Origin: Lentisphaeria bacterium
GTDB lineage: Bacteria; Verrucomicrobiota; Lentisphaeria; Victivallales; Victivallaceae
Length of the DNA: 55,174 nucleotides
Reading direction: 5' to 3'
Assembly (NCBI GenBank): GCA_017456285.1
Contig: JAFTJQ010000002.1
Coordinates: 1 to 55,174 of the forward strand
Shown: positions 17,812 through 26,024 of the stretch, one piece after another
Layout: the number at the start of each line of letters is the position of its first letter
Position numbering within the stretch: the stretch's first letter is position 1
Made by a program: the position numbers and the translations under genes
The notes under the pieces: generated by a model
What the model saw: only the letters and a program-made list of their open reading frames with translations
Told to the model about the DNA's origin: nothing
Database searches by the model: none

Positions 17812-18726
17812 TTAAAGTTGAAGCGACTCGACAATTGACTTGACAATTGCTTGCTGATGTGCTTCAGAATTAAGCACTTGCTCCTCTTCCCTATTGCTGA
17901 TAAAGCCACATTCAATTAAAATTGCCGGAACGGAATTTTTTTTCAACACATAGAAGTCGGCATTTTTGACACCGCGATTGGCAAGACTGCTGTTTTCAGC
18001 TAATTTCTGCTGAATTTTGCAGGCGACGGCGAAATTAAATTTATCACTTTCAGACATTTCGCCATTTTGCAAAATTCGTTTGGGATAATAGGTTTCAATT
18101 CCGCTTGCTTTGGCGTTAGTTGACGAATTCTGATGAATTGAAATAAACAGGTCTATTCGACAATCAAGTTTCTGCACAAAATCGGTACGCTCTTTCAAAG
18201 TCAAATAACGGTCATCACTGCGACTCAAAAAAACTTTAATACCTTTTGCTTCCAAAGCATCTTTCAATTTTAACGCAATAGCGAGGTTAATATTTTTTTC
18301 CAGCGAATTTTTCCCTATTGCTCCGGGATCTTTACCGCCGTGTCCTGCATCAATCACAATTGATTGCACTTGAACTTGCTGCTTTTCCAAATTCAAAAGC
18401 GTCTCCAAAAGATCGTAATTGTCAAATAAAAAATACGGAATCTCCCAAGAAAAAAAGAAATAATCTATTGATTTATTGACAATTTGGGTCTTTGAATTGA
18501 CAAAAATCGGGGTTCTGCCGGTAAATAAAACCCCCGAATTATTTCTGAACTTTATTTGCAGTGCAGATTTCTCCGTATAGAGAACTCCCTCATTCGGATT
18601 CAACATCCGAATTTGCAAATTATCAACATTCTCCGCAAGTGCAGGCTCAATTCTCACACTTCGGCAACCCGATAACGATAAAAGCATAACTGTAAATAAG
18701 ATACAAATTTTAACAATATTTTTCAT
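17812..18726 (-). CDS. N-acetylmuramoyl-L-alanine amidase, lipoprotein
   Basis: 304 residues. The signal peptide ends in a lipobox LSGC with Cys21, so the protein is lipid-anchored. The Amidase_3 catalytic domain occupies the C-terminal 185 residues, with zinc ligands in IDAGHGG (His129), LEKNINLA (Glu143) and SIHQNSS (His198) and the catalytic Glu272 in ILIECGF. It cleaves the amide bond between MurNAc and the stem peptide, acting in cell separation or wall recycling in the periplasm. The N-terminal third has no identified domain. A strong promoter lies upstream. Confidence 0.92.
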   Translation of the reverse strand: MKNIVKICILFTVMLLSLSGCRSVRIEPALAENVDNLQIRMLNPNEGVLYTEKSALQIKFRNNSGVLFTGRTPIFVNSKTQIVNKSIDYFFFSWEIPYFLFDNYDLLETLLNLEKQQVQVQSIVIDAGHGGKDPGAIGKNSLEKNINLAIALKLKDALEAKGIKVFLSRSDDRYLTLKERTDFVQKLDCRIDLFISIHQNSSTNAKASGIETYYPKRILQNGEMSESDKFNFAVACKIQQKLAENSSLANRGVKNADFYVLKKNSVPAILIECGFISNREEEQVLNSEAHQQAIVKSIVESLQL

Positions 18727-18753
18727 GTAACTCCTTGTAATAAACTTGAAGTT

Positions 18754-18781
18754 ATTATAATATTTTTTCCAAAAAAGTCAA
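18754..18781 (-). promoter_or_regulatory. Promoter of amidase gene
   Basis: On the minus strand TTGACT (18776-18781), a 16-bp spacer and a perfect TATAAT (18754-18759), about 28 bp before the ATG. Confidence 0.8.
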
Positions 18782-18817
18782 GAGAAAAATTACTATTTTT
18801 GTTTATTTTTTCAGAAC

Positions 18818-18848
18818 TTGATTTTTGCGATATTTAAGTTATTGTAAT
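18818..18848 (+). promoter_or_regulatory. Possible promoter of Cys-rich secreted protein gene
   Basis: TTGATT (18818-18823) is followed by TATTGT (18840-18845, 16-bp spacer) or TGTAAT (18843-18848, 19-bp spacer). The second choice would be an over-long spacer of the kind used with MerR-type activators. Neither is decisive. Confidence 0.4.
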
Positions 18849-18862
18849 AGCAGAGAGGAGAG

Positions 18863-18881
18863 CTTTACCACGGTGGTAAAG
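18863..18881. promoter_or_regulatory. Perfect 19-bp palindrome in leader (operator candidate)
   Basis: CTTTACCACGGTGGTAAAG is a perfect 9-1-9 inverted repeat lying just after the probable -10 region and 28 bp before the start codon. It could be a repressor operator or a short hairpin in the leader RNA. It stands out by being GC-containing in AT-rich surroundings. Confidence 0.55.
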
Positions 18882-18909
18882 ACAAAAAAAACAAAAGAGG
18901 AGAAGTATT

Positions 18910-19488
18910 ATGAACTTCAAAACAATCTCTGTCGTTGCACTATCTTTATGTTGTGCAGTCACCCCCGTCTTTGCAAGTGCATCAAATTGCGATGATGCCA
19001 AAAAGGACAAGTGCGAACTTAAATGCAAAGACAATGCAGTTAAACACGCAAAAACTGCCCAAAATCAGTACGCCTGCCCGATTGCCGTATGGGCAGCCGA
19101 AGCAGTCGATCAGAATGGCGACGTCGTCGATGAAGCCGTCTCTATCTGGCAGACCGCAGACGGTAATTACTGGATCGCAAAGCAGTTGAAAATCGCTGAA
19201 CCGCAAGAGAAAAATGCAGTAAAAACCAAAGACGGTCAAGTCATGGCGCCGATGACCAAAGATGAAGCCAGAAGCGATAAATCTTTGACCGAAGTTGACG
19301 CGGTTAAAAAAGCTGAAGTCTGCACCAAAGGTATCGACAAGTGCGAAGCCAAAGAGCATACTCAAAGCGTTGACAAAAAAGTCACCATGCACAGCAAAGC
19401 TGATATGAAAAAATCAGCAGCTCAAACCCCTGCTGCTGCTCAAGATGCAGTCGCAGATGATGAAATTTTTATTGTTACCGCAGAATAA
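18910..19488 (+). CDS. Small secreted Cys-rich protein, unknown function
   Basis: 192 residues with a signal peptide (MNFKTISVVALSLCCAVTP, cleavage near VFA-SA). The mature protein is lysine- and alanine-rich and has six cysteines, the first three spaced as C-x7-C-x3-C (NCDDAKKDKCELKC) and others in YACPIA, VCTKGIDKC. The end is low-complexity Ala/Gln. No family recognised. It is a single-gene unit with its own leader palindrome and a strong terminator. Cysteines and charged repeats could bind metal, but this is a guess. AGAGGAG precedes the ATG. Confidence 0.75.
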   Translation: MNFKTISVVALSLCCAVTPVFASASNCDDAKKDKCELKCKDNAVKHAKTAQNQYACPIAVWAAEAVDQNGDVVDEAVSIWQTADGNYWIAKQLKIAEPQEKNAVKTKDGQVMAPMTKDEARSDKSLTEVDAVKKAEVCTKGIDKCEAKEHTQSVDKKVTMHSKADMKKSAAQTPAAAQDAVADDEIFIVTAE

Positions 19489-19510
19489 TTTATAGATTTG
19501 CGAAACAATG

Positions 19511-19537
19511 GGGGCTGTACGGCACAGCCCCTTTTTT
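19511..19537 (+). terminator. Rho-independent terminator
   Basis: GGGGCTGT (19511-19518) and ACAGCCCC (19524-19531) form a perfect 8-bp GC-rich stem with a 5-base loop, followed by six T. Confidence 0.93.
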
Positions 19538-19594
19538 GTTGTTACTTTTTCCGTGATTATTTAATAATTTATAAGATATTTTGGCTTTATTGAT

Positions 19595-19622
19595 TTGATT
19601 TTGCAATTTTTTAGAGTATATT
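19595..19622 (+). promoter_or_regulatory. Promoter of hydF
   Basis: TTGATT (19595-19600), 16-bp spacer, TATATT (19617-19622), giving a leader of about 35 bases with GGAGA before the ATG. Confidence 0.65.
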
Positions 19623-19662
19623 TGAACAAAAAGAATTAAATTTTTAATGTGCGGAGAAAATT

Positions 19663-20883
19663 ATGCAGAATACACCGAAATCTTTGAGATTGCAAATTGC
19701 CATTCTCGGACGGACAAATGCCGGGAAATCAACTTTGCTGAATTTTATTACCAAACAGGATGTCGCAATTGTTTCAGAAATTGCAGGAACAACGACGGAT
19801 ATTGTCGAGAAACCGATGGAATTGCTTCCTTTCGGACCGGTATTATTTATTGACAGTGCAGGATTTGCCGATGAGAGCATTCTCGGAGAGAAGCGAATGG
19901 ACAAAACCATTAAACTTTTTGATCGGGCGGATGTGGTACTTTTGACTATCCGCAACGACGCTTGGAGTGAAGCAGAGGAGCTTATTCTATCACAGGCAAA
20001 ATCTCACAATCAGGGGGTTATTCCGATTATCAATAAGGATGCAACTTGTGATATTTCAGCAGAATTTTTTGACAAAATCAATGAGAAAATCGGCGTAAAA
20101 CCGATTGTGATCAACTTAAATAACTTAAACGAGAGAGAGAATTTTTTGACCGCGTTGAAAGATCGCTTATTTGCCGTTATCCCCGAAGAGTTTATCAAAA
20201 CCCCCGACTTGCTCGGTGATTTTGTCAAACAAGGCGATGTTGTTTTGATGCTTATTCCGATAGATATTCAAGCCCCGAAAGGGCGTCTGATTATGCCGCA
20301 GGTGCAAGCATTGCGAGCATGTTTGGATTTGGGAGCAATTCCGATAATGTGCAAAGAGAGTGAATTTGTACAAACTCTGGCAATGCTTCCAAAAAATCCC
20401 GATTTGGTTATCTGCGACTCTCAAATGGTTGATTTTATGGTCAAAAATACTCCCAATGAAGTCAAATGCACTACTTTTTCAATTCTTTTTTCTCGATTGA
20501 AAGCAGATATGAAAATCATGGCACAGGGAGCTTTAAGTTTGAGCAAATTACAAGACGGAGACAAAATTCTCATTGCCGAAAGCTGTTCACACCACCCGAC
20601 CCATGATGACATCGGCAGGGTAAAAATTCCGATGCTGATCAAGAAAAAAACCGGTAAAAATCTCATTTTTGAGTTTTTTGCAGGCTCGGATTTTCCGCAA
20701 AACTTAAAGGAGTATAAACTCGTAATTCAGTGCGGTTCATGCATGCTTAACCGCCGTGAAACATTATCCAGAGTACAAAAATCCGTTGATGCAGGTGTTC
20801 CGATAACCAACTACGGAATGGTAATTTCTGCGTGTCAAGGGGTTTTCGATCGAGTTATGGAGATTTTTTTAAGTGCGAATTAA
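19663..20883 (+). CDS. hydF: [FeFe]-hydrogenase maturation GTPase HydF
   Basis: 406 residues. The N-terminal Era-like GTPase domain has Walker A GRTNAGKST (residues 16-24) and FIDSAGF (G3). The C-terminal cluster-binding domain has the HydF signature C-x-H-x46-C-x2-C: Cys308, His310, Cys357 and Cys360 (SCSHHPTH and QCGSC). HydF is the scaffold that carries the 2Fe subcluster assembled by HydE and HydG and delivers it to the hydrogenase HydA. It has its own promoter and no hydE, hydG or hydA neighbour, so the partners must be elsewhere. The organism is therefore probably capable of H2 metabolism. Confidence 0.95.
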   Translation: MQNTPKSLRLQIAILGRTNAGKSTLLNFITKQDVAIVSEIAGTTTDIVEKPMELLPFGPVLFIDSAGFADESILGEKRMDKTIKLFDRADVVLLTIRNDAWSEAEELILSQAKSHNQGVIPIINKDATCDISAEFFDKINEKIGVKPIVINLNNLNERENFLTALKDRLFAVIPEEFIKTPDLLGDFVKQGDVVLMLIPIDIQAPKGRLIMPQVQALRACLDLGAIPIMCKESEFVQTLAMLPKNPDLVICDSQMVDFMVKNTPNEVKCTTFSILFSRLKADMKIMAQGALSLSKLQDGDKILIAESCSHHPTHDDIGRVKIPMLIKKKTGKNLIFEFFAGSDFPQNLKEYKLVIQCGSCMLNRRETLSRVQKSVDAGVPITNYGMVISACQGVFDRVMEIFLSAN

Positions 20884-20956
20884 TGCAAGCAAGGTAAATT
20901 TTTTCGATTTTTGCAACTGAAAAAAGCAATTATATTCGGATAATTTACAAAAAAAA

Positions 20957-20985
20957 TTGGCATTTTTCAACTTTGCATGTATATT
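20957..20985 (+). promoter_or_regulatory. Promoter of psd-pssA operon
   Basis: -35 TTGGCA (20957-20962), 17-bp spacer, -10 TATATT (20980-20985) preceded by TG. Start predicted near 20992, 43 bases before the ATG, which has ACGGAGGA upstream. Confidence 0.75.
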
Positions 20986-21034
20986 ACTATAGGTATAAGT
21001 TTAATTTCATAAAATAAAATTAACGGAGGAAAAA

Positions 21035-21715
21035 ATGACTTTAACTAAATACGGATTTAAAGAATGGGGATTAGCCTTTATCATTAACGGAGTATTAATC
21101 GCTCTTTGCTGGTTGTTTTTGAGCAAATATTCAATGGCGGCAACTTGGATTTTAACAGTGTTTTTCACAATAGTTTTTCTGGCAATTGCTGCTTTTTTCC
21201 GCAATCCGTCACGTCATATTCCTACCAACATCAATTTTTTGGTAAGTCCTGCCGACGGCACAGTGCGTGATATTGAAGTTGTTGAGGACTTTGACCAGTC
21301 TCCGTTTAAGGGCGAAGCATTGAGAATCGGTATATTTCTCTCCGTGCTTAATGTGCATGTAAATCGTTCATGTGCGGATTTTCAGGTCGAATCCGTAAAC
21401 TATCGCAAAGGCGAGTATTTAGATGCCCGCCATGCGGAGTGTGCTAAACGCAATGAAGCAATGACTATTGCCGGAACTGCCACGATGGGCGACAAAAACT
21501 TCCCGATGGCAATCCGTCAGATTTCAGGTGCAATCGCACGCAGAATTGTCTGTCCCGTTCAAGCAGGTGCGAAACTCAAAAAAGGTCAGCTCTACGGCAT
21601 GATTAAATTCGGTTCACGCACTGAAATTTACCTCCCGAAAGATCAATTTGATTTGAAAGTAAAAATCGGCGACAAAGTTCGTGGCGGCGAAACAATTATT
21701 GCGGAAATCAAGTAG
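21035..21715 (+). CDS. psd: Phosphatidylserine decarboxylase (short, soluble-type proenzyme)
   Basis: 226 residues, the length of the short Psd class. Two N-terminal hydrophobic helices (about 12-30 and 33-54) anchor it to the membrane. SPADGTV (71-77) and NVHVNR (106-111) are active-site motifs, and the Gly193-Ser194 in KFGSRTE is the self-cleavage site that creates the pyruvoyl cofactor on Ser194. It converts phosphatidylserine to phosphatidylethanolamine. It is followed after 8 bases by pssA, which supplies its substrate. Confidence 0.93.
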   Translation: MTLTKYGFKEWGLAFIINGVLIALCWLFLSKYSMAATWILTVFFTIVFLAIAAFFRNPSRHIPTNINFLVSPADGTVRDIEVVEDFDQSPFKGEALRIGIFLSVLNVHVNRSCADFQVESVNYRKGEYLDARHAECAKRNEAMTIAGTATMGDKNFPMAIRQISGAIARRIVCPVQAGAKLKKGQLYGMIKFGSRTEIYLPKDQFDLKVKIGDKVRGGETIIAEIK

Positions 21716-21723
21716 GAGGTTTT

Positions 21724-22557
21724 ATGATTAAAAAGATAAAATCTGCCGCATCTCTCAAGTGGATGCCGAACTTCCTCACCCTCTGCAATTCGCTCTGCGG
21801 TTTTGCGGCAATCCTTTACATTTTAAGGGTTTACGAAAAAACCAATATCCAGGGAATTGAAGCATATTCGCTGGAGGTTTATGCAGTTAGTGCTTACATT
21901 ATTTTAGGAGCAATGATTTTTGATGCACTCGACGGTTTTGTGGCAAGATTGCTTAATGCCGCAAGTTTGGAGGGAGTTGAAATGGATTCTCTCTCTGACA
22001 TGGTCACTTTCGGACTTGCTCCGGCAACCTTGGTCGCAGTTATGACCCACGCAATGATTGTTCAGCGTGCGGATGTAGATATTACCAAAACTCGGGAAGT
22101 GCTTATCTATTGCCTTTGTTCAATCTATATCGGCGGTGCGGCTCTTCGCTTGGCTCGATACAATATCAAAGCGATGTTCCCCGATGAAGATAATAAAGTT
22201 GTTGACAAAAATTATTTTTCAGGTCTTCCCTCACCCGGTGCGGCGGCGGCGATTTGTGCTGTAGTTTTAGTTGCTCCGCACTTGAATATTTCGCTCAAAT
22301 TTTTGAGTACATTTCTTCCGATTTATGCGGCATTTTTGGGATTGCTCATGGTATCAAATATTCCTTATCGCCATGCGGCACGATATTTAGTATCTGCGAC
22401 TAAAAGCAAGCGAAAAATGCTTTTTGTATTCTTCGTAATTTTAACGATGATTATTTGGCAATTAAAAGGTATTGCATTCTGGGTAACTATCTATATTTTC
22501 TCCGGAATTTTCAATCTTGCGATAATCACTTTCCGCAAAAAAAAGGAGATTCAATAA
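21724..22557 (+). CDS. pssA: CDP-diacylglycerol-serine O-phosphatidyltransferase
   Basis: 277 residues, multi-pass membrane enzyme that makes phosphatidylserine from CDP-diacylglycerol and serine. The CDP-alcohol phosphotransferase motif D-G-x2-A-R-x8-G-x3-D-x3-D is complete: Asp70-Gly71, Ala74-Arg75, Gly84, Asp88, Asp92. SDMVTFGLAPA is typical of bacterial PssA type II. An AGGAGG-like sequence overlaps the psd stop. The next gene begins one base after its stop. Confidence 0.93.
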   Translation: MIKKIKSAASLKWMPNFLTLCNSLCGFAAILYILRVYEKTNIQGIEAYSLEVYAVSAYIILGAMIFDALDGFVARLLNAASLEGVEMDSLSDMVTFGLAPATLVAVMTHAMIVQRADVDITKTREVLIYCLCSIYIGGAALRLARYNIKAMFPDEDNKVVDKNYFSGLPSPGAAAAICAVVLVAPHLNISLKFLSTFLPIYAAFLGLLMVSNIPYRHAARYLVSATKSKRKMLFVFFVILTMIIWQLKGIAFWVTIYIFSGIFNLAIITFRKKKEIQ

Positions 22558-22558
22558 A

Positions 22559-23545
22559 ATGCGTTATCTTATTACCGGCGGGGCCGGATTCATCGGCGGT
22601 CACTTGGCTGAAAAACTTTTGGAGCAGGAAAATTGCGAAAAAGTTATCATTATTGATAACCTGTCAACCGGCTCTTTGGATAATTTAAAGGCTATCGAAA
22701 ATCATCCGAAATTACAAGTTGTTATTGCCGACTTGACCGATAATGATCTCAATTTGGCTCAATATGTATCAGAAATTGACTGCATCTACCACTTGGCGGC
22801 GGCAGTTGGAGTTGAATTGGTTGTCAAAGAACCGGGGCATACAATCTATACTAATGTCCACGGCACCGAGCGAATACTCGATGAGGCAGTCAAATTCAAC
22901 AAGCGAATTATTGTGGCTTCCACCAGTGAAGTTTACGGCAAATCTGATCGTGCTTATTTTTCTGAAACTGATGATCTCCTCATCGGCTGTCCGACTCACT
23001 CACGCTGGTCGTATGCGTGCAGTAAATTATTGGACGAATTTTACGCACTTGCTTACTACAAATCACACAATCTTGCCGCCACGGTTGTCCGCTTTTTTAA
23101 TACCGTCGGGCCTCGTCAGACGGGACAGTACGGCATGGTGATTCCCCGCTTCGTAGAGGCGGCTTTGCAGAATAAAGCAATCAGAGTTTACGGAGACGGC
23201 AGTCAGAGCCGCTGCTTCTGCCATGTTTTTGACACCGTCAGAGCTTTATTGGCTTTAGCAGATAAGCAGGAATCATTCGGTCAAATTTACAATATCGGCA
23301 GTCAGCGTCAAATTTCCATACTTGAACTTGCAAAATTGATAATTCAGGAACTAAATAGCGACTCTGAAATTAATTTGATTCCGTATGAAGAGGCTTACGA
23401 GAGCGGTTTTGAGGATATGATGCACCGTGCTCCGAATGTGAGCAAAATCAATAAGTTAATTAACTGGCAGGCTGAAAACAGCTTGGAAAAAATCATCCAT
23501 GATGTTAAAGAATCCTGCCTGAAAAAAATATCAAAGGATAAATAA
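22559..23545 (+). CDS. NAD-dependent sugar epimerase/dehydratase (extended SDR)
   Basis: 328 residues. The Rossmann motif GGAGFIGGH (7-15), the STSEVYG strand (121-127) and the catalytic Tyr152-x3-Lys156 (YACSK) mark the extended short-chain dehydrogenase family that epimerises, dehydrates or decarboxylates nucleotide sugars. FFNTVGPRQTGQYGMVIPRFV and the downstream CHVFDTVRALLAL are close in style to UDP-glucose 4-epimerase or UDP-glucuronate decarboxylase; the sequence alone does not decide. It is embedded between pssA and thrC, 1-2 bases from each. Confidence 0.88.
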   Translation: MRYLITGGAGFIGGHLAEKLLEQENCEKVIIIDNLSTGSLDNLKAIENHPKLQVVIADLTDNDLNLAQYVSEIDCIYHLAAAVGVELVVKEPGHTIYTNVHGTERILDEAVKFNKRIIVASTSEVYGKSDRAYFSETDDLLIGCPTHSRWSYACSKLLDEFYALAYYKSHNLAATVVRFFNTVGPRQTGQYGMVIPRFVEAALQNKAIRVYGDGSQSRCFCHVFDTVRALLALADKQESFGQIYNIGSQRQISILELAKLIIQELNSDSEINLIPYEEAYESGFEDMMHRAPNVSKINKLINWQAENSLEKIIHDVKESCLKKISKDK

Positions 23546-23547
23546 AA

Positions 23548-24837
23548 ATGAAAAAAATTGAAGCTTTCTTAAAATGTGTCGATTGCGGCAAAGAATATGA
23601 TTTATCTCAAGTGCGTTACACTTGCGATTGCGGCGGAACTCTGGATTTAACTCGTGATTTAAGCGGAGTTGACGGCGAGGAATTAAAAAATCTTTTTGAT
23701 TCTCGCTGGGGACAAAAATGGGGTGCAACTGCTTCAGGTGTATGGCGTTACAAAGAATTGATTTTCGATATTCCCGACGAGCAAATCGTTACTCGCATGG
23801 AGGGAAATACCAGACTTTATCCGGCAGGCAAAGCAGGCGAATATGCCGGACTTAAAAACTTCTTCCTCAAGCATGAGGGTGAAAATCCGACCGGCAGTTT
23901 CAAAGATCGCGGAATGACCTGCGGAACTACTGCCGCCAAATATTACGGGGCGAAAACCGTTGCTTGTGCTTCAACCGGCAATACCAGTGCCTCCATGGCT
24001 TCATTTGCGGCAGTTTCAGGCATGAAAAGTGTTATTTTTATCCCCGAGGGCAAAATTGCTTACGGAAAGTTGGCACAAGCACTTGCATTCGGCGGTAAAA
24101 CCTTGCAGATCAAGGGTAACTTTGACGATGCGATGAGTTTGGTGCAGGATGTTTGCAGAGAACTTAATATTTATCTCTTGAACTCAATTAATCCTTTCCG
24201 TATCGAGGGACAGAAAGCAATCGGATTTGAAGTGCTTCAACAATTTAATTGGGAAGTACCTGATTGGTTTGTCATCCCCGGCGGCAACTTGGGCAATAAC
24301 AGTGCTTTGAGCAAGGGATTGCAGGAACTTTATCAACTTGGAATTATCAATAAAATTCCGAGAATTGCCGTCATTCAGGCAGAGGGTTCAGCGCCTTTGG
24401 CTAAAATGTGGAAAAATCATACCCCGTTTGAACCGGTAAAAGATCCCGATACAATCGCAACCGCTATCAAAATCGGCAATCCGGTTTCATGGAAAAAATC
24501 ACTCCGTGGTCTTGAGTGGTGCAACGGTGTAGTTGAATCAGTTACTGAACAGGAAATCATGGACGCAAAAGCCTTCGTCGATATGGCTGGAATCGGTGCT
24601 GAACCTGCTTCATGCTGCAGTGTCGCCGGAGCAAAAAAATTGGTAGATATGGGTGTTATCGACAAGGATGCAAAAGTCGTCGGTATTTTAACCGGAAATG
24701 TCTTGAAAGACCCCGATGCAGTTATCGGTTACCACAAAGATGAACTTGCTTCAATGGGCATCAAAGGTAACTTCGCAAATAAACCGCTTGTTATTGATGC
24801 GAATGTAGCCGCTGTCAAAGCCGCTTTGGAGGCATAA
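23548..24837 (+). CDS. thrC: Threonine synthase
   Basis: 429 residues. An N-terminal zinc ribbon (Cys10, Cys13, Cys26, Cys28) precedes the fold-type II PLP domain, with the PLP lysine Lys119 in GSFKDRGM and the Gly-rich phosphate loop in PGGNLGNNSAL. It converts O-phosphohomoserine to threonine. The ribbon places it in the archaeal/plant-like class. It is followed, one base after its stop, by a small gene of unknown function. Confidence 0.94.
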   Translation: MKKIEAFLKCVDCGKEYDLSQVRYTCDCGGTLDLTRDLSGVDGEELKNLFDSRWGQKWGATASGVWRYKELIFDIPDEQIVTRMEGNTRLYPAGKAGEYAGLKNFFLKHEGENPTGSFKDRGMTCGTTAAKYYGAKTVACASTGNTSASMASFAAVSGMKSVIFIPEGKIAYGKLAQALAFGGKTLQIKGNFDDAMSLVQDVCRELNIYLLNSINPFRIEGQKAIGFEVLQQFNWEVPDWFVIPGGNLGNNSALSKGLQELYQLGIINKIPRIAVIQAEGSAPLAKMWKNHTPFEPVKDPDTIATAIKIGNPVSWKKSLRGLEWCNGVVESVTEQEIMDAKAFVDMAGIGAEPASCCSVAGAKKLVDMGVIDKDAKVVGILTGNVLKDPDAVIGYHKDELASMGIKGNFANKPLVIDANVAAVKAALEA

Positions 24838-24838
24838 A

Positions 24839-25288
24839 ATGGATGAACAAAAAGAGGCAATGAAAAAATTTATTGCTGAAAAAATCGCAGAAGAAACTCC
24901 TTTAGCGGAAATTCAAAAGGCATTAAATCAACAATTCGGAACTAAATTAACTTTCCTTGAAGTAAGACTTCTCGCCTCCGAACTTGATAGTATCGATTGG
25001 AGCAAAAAAGCTGAAAAAGCCCCTGCTCCGCAAGAAGAAAATGCAAGCGAAAAAGCCGAAGCAGTAACTCCTGAGGCAGACGCAACTAACGGCAAAACCA
25101 TTATCGAAATGAGTAAAATTGAACGCCCGGGAATTATGGCAAGCGGAAGCGTAAAATTTATTTCAGGAGCATCGGCGGAGTGGATGATTGACAATACCGG
25201 TCGTTGCGGACTTGATAAGGTCAATGGTAAGCCTACCGAAGAGGACTTCATGGATTTCCAAAAGGAACTTCAGAAACTTTTTAGTTAA
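24839..25288 (+). CDS. Conserved-looking small cytoplasmic protein, unknown function
   Basis: 149 residues, no signal or TM. The N-terminal half is helical (MDEQKEAMKKFIAEKIAEE, then LAEIQKALNQQFGTKLTFLEVR), a charged Ala/Glu-rich linker covers about 58-85, and the C-terminal 50 residues (GSVKFISGASAEWMIDNTGRCG) form a compact segment. No family recognised. Last gene of the psd operon, followed by a strong terminator. Confidence 0.72.
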   Translation: MDEQKEAMKKFIAEKIAEETPLAEIQKALNQQFGTKLTFLEVRLLASELDSIDWSKKAEKAPAPQEENASEKAEAVTPEADATNGKTIIEMSKIERPGIMASGSVKFISGASAEWMIDNTGRCGLDKVNGKPTEEDFMDFQKELQKLFS

Positions 25289-25308
25289 TAATTGAAAAAT
25301 AATCATTC

Positions 25309-25342
25309 AATGGAACTGTAAAAATTACAGTTCCATTTTTTT
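25309..25342 (+). terminator. Rho-independent terminator of psd-thrC operon
   Basis: A perfect 13-bp stem (25309-25321 with 25325-25337, AATGGAACTG... pairing with ...CAGTTCCATT), 3-base loop and a T-tract. Confidence 0.93.
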
Positions 25343-25417
25343 GTTTTTTTTGTGGGGAGTTGATTGCACTCCCCACACCCCAGCAACCAGCCATCAGGCT
25401 GGACAATTGTAATTTGA
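25343..25417. repeat. Hairpin-rich part of intergenic island 1
   Basis: GTGGGGAGT (25352-25360) and ACTCCCCAC (25368-25376) form a perfect 9-bp stem. CCAGCC (25387-25392) and GGCTGG (25397-25402) form a second. A similar T-tract followed by TGTGGGGA and TCCCC occurs at 54672-54700. No gene is seen in 25343-25870. Confidence 0.55.
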
Positions 25418-25613
25418 GTGGGTGCGATATGGCGGTTTGGTGATTGCTTCAATGTGGCAAAATTTTCGAGTTGTCCTCCCGCTTTTTTGCGGAATGACAA
25501 CTCAAATCTTTTGCCACGAGTTGCCACACAACGGGGGAGATTGCCACTTGTCGCTAAATTGCTCCAAGCTACTCTCCCCCTTTGTATTCCCCCTCTTCCT
25601 TGCCGTTGACAGG
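25418..25613 (+). repeat. 195-bp dispersed repeat, copy 1
   Basis: This segment, from GTGGGTGCGATATGG to GCCGTTGACAGG, reappears in reverse orientation at 54980-55174 with only a few substitutions and a one- or two-base indel. Its open frames are not genes: they run through both copies in several frames and have no coding character. It carries no transposase, so it looks like a non-autonomous or REP-like dispersed element. Confidence 0.85.
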
Positions 25614-25666
25614 ACGAGAGTACGAATGTCCTCATAATCAATACGATTGTTTTTTCTGGATCCTTC

Positions 25667-25767
25667 GGCACTTTCAGTGCCTCTGGATGACGTTGGAGTG
25701 TTTGTGCTTCGTGGATATGATTTGCCCAAGTCCGTCATGCAGAGGAGCGAAGCGACGAAGCATCCAG
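25667..25767 (+). repeat. Hairpin and 35-bp dispersed repeat, copy 1
   Basis: GGCACT (25667-25672) and AGTGCC (25676-25681) form a hairpin. The 35 bases at 25733-25767 (CGTCATGCAGAGGAGCGAAG...CATCCAG) reappear reverse-complemented at 54808-54842 without mismatch. In both islands the 35-bp unit lies 120-140 bp beyond the 195-bp repeat in the same relative orientation. Confidence 0.8.
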
Positions 25768-25890
25768 ACTATTCTTCGTTGCACCCAAAAAGCGACACTT
25801 TATTCCGCAATGCCCCATACCGCCACTAATAACTCTTATTTTTTTCAAAAAATGCACAGATTTTTTTGATTTTTTACACACATTAGGGTA

Positions 25891-25918
25891 TTGACATTTA
25901 AAAAATATCTGCTATAAT
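25891..25918 (+). promoter_or_regulatory. Consensus promoter of pseudopilin-sialidase locus 2
   Basis: Perfect TTGACA (25891-25896) and perfect TATAAT (25913-25918) with a 16-bp spacer; transcription start near 25925 and a leader of about 100 bases. The strongest promoter in the window by match to consensus. Confidence 0.92.
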
Positions 25919-25946
25919 ATATGTAACAGATTATTTTTGGCAATGA

Positions 25947-25970
25947 TTGAGGTAACAACTGTCACTTCAA
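25947..25970. promoter_or_regulatory. Inverted-repeat operator candidate, locus 2
   Basis: TTGAGGT (25947-25953), 10 bp, ACTTCAA (25964-25970). It shares 20 of 24 positions with the site at 49642-49665. It lies 22-45 bases after the predicted start, a position suited to repression. Confidence 0.6.
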
Positions 25971-26024
25971 GTTGTTGAAAAAAGTCTGAAAAACAACAAA
26001 ATCCCTAAACGAAAGGAAAAAACT

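Noticed and set aside
19663-20883. Calling the GTPase Era or TrmE/MnmE
   Set aside because: The C-terminal C-x-H-x46-C-x2-C signature is specific for HydF.
25387-25402. CCAGCC/GGCTGG hairpin as a terminator
   Set aside because: No T-tract follows and a strong terminator for the operon already lies at 25309-25342.
25418-25767. Insertion sequence
   Set aside because: No transposase and no clear terminal inverted repeats or target duplications could be seen; described as a dispersed repeat instead.
25303-25869. Open frames of 60-120 codons around 25303-25869
   Set aside because: They run through the dispersed repeat and hairpins in several frames and reappear in the inverted copy; no coding signature or ribosome site.
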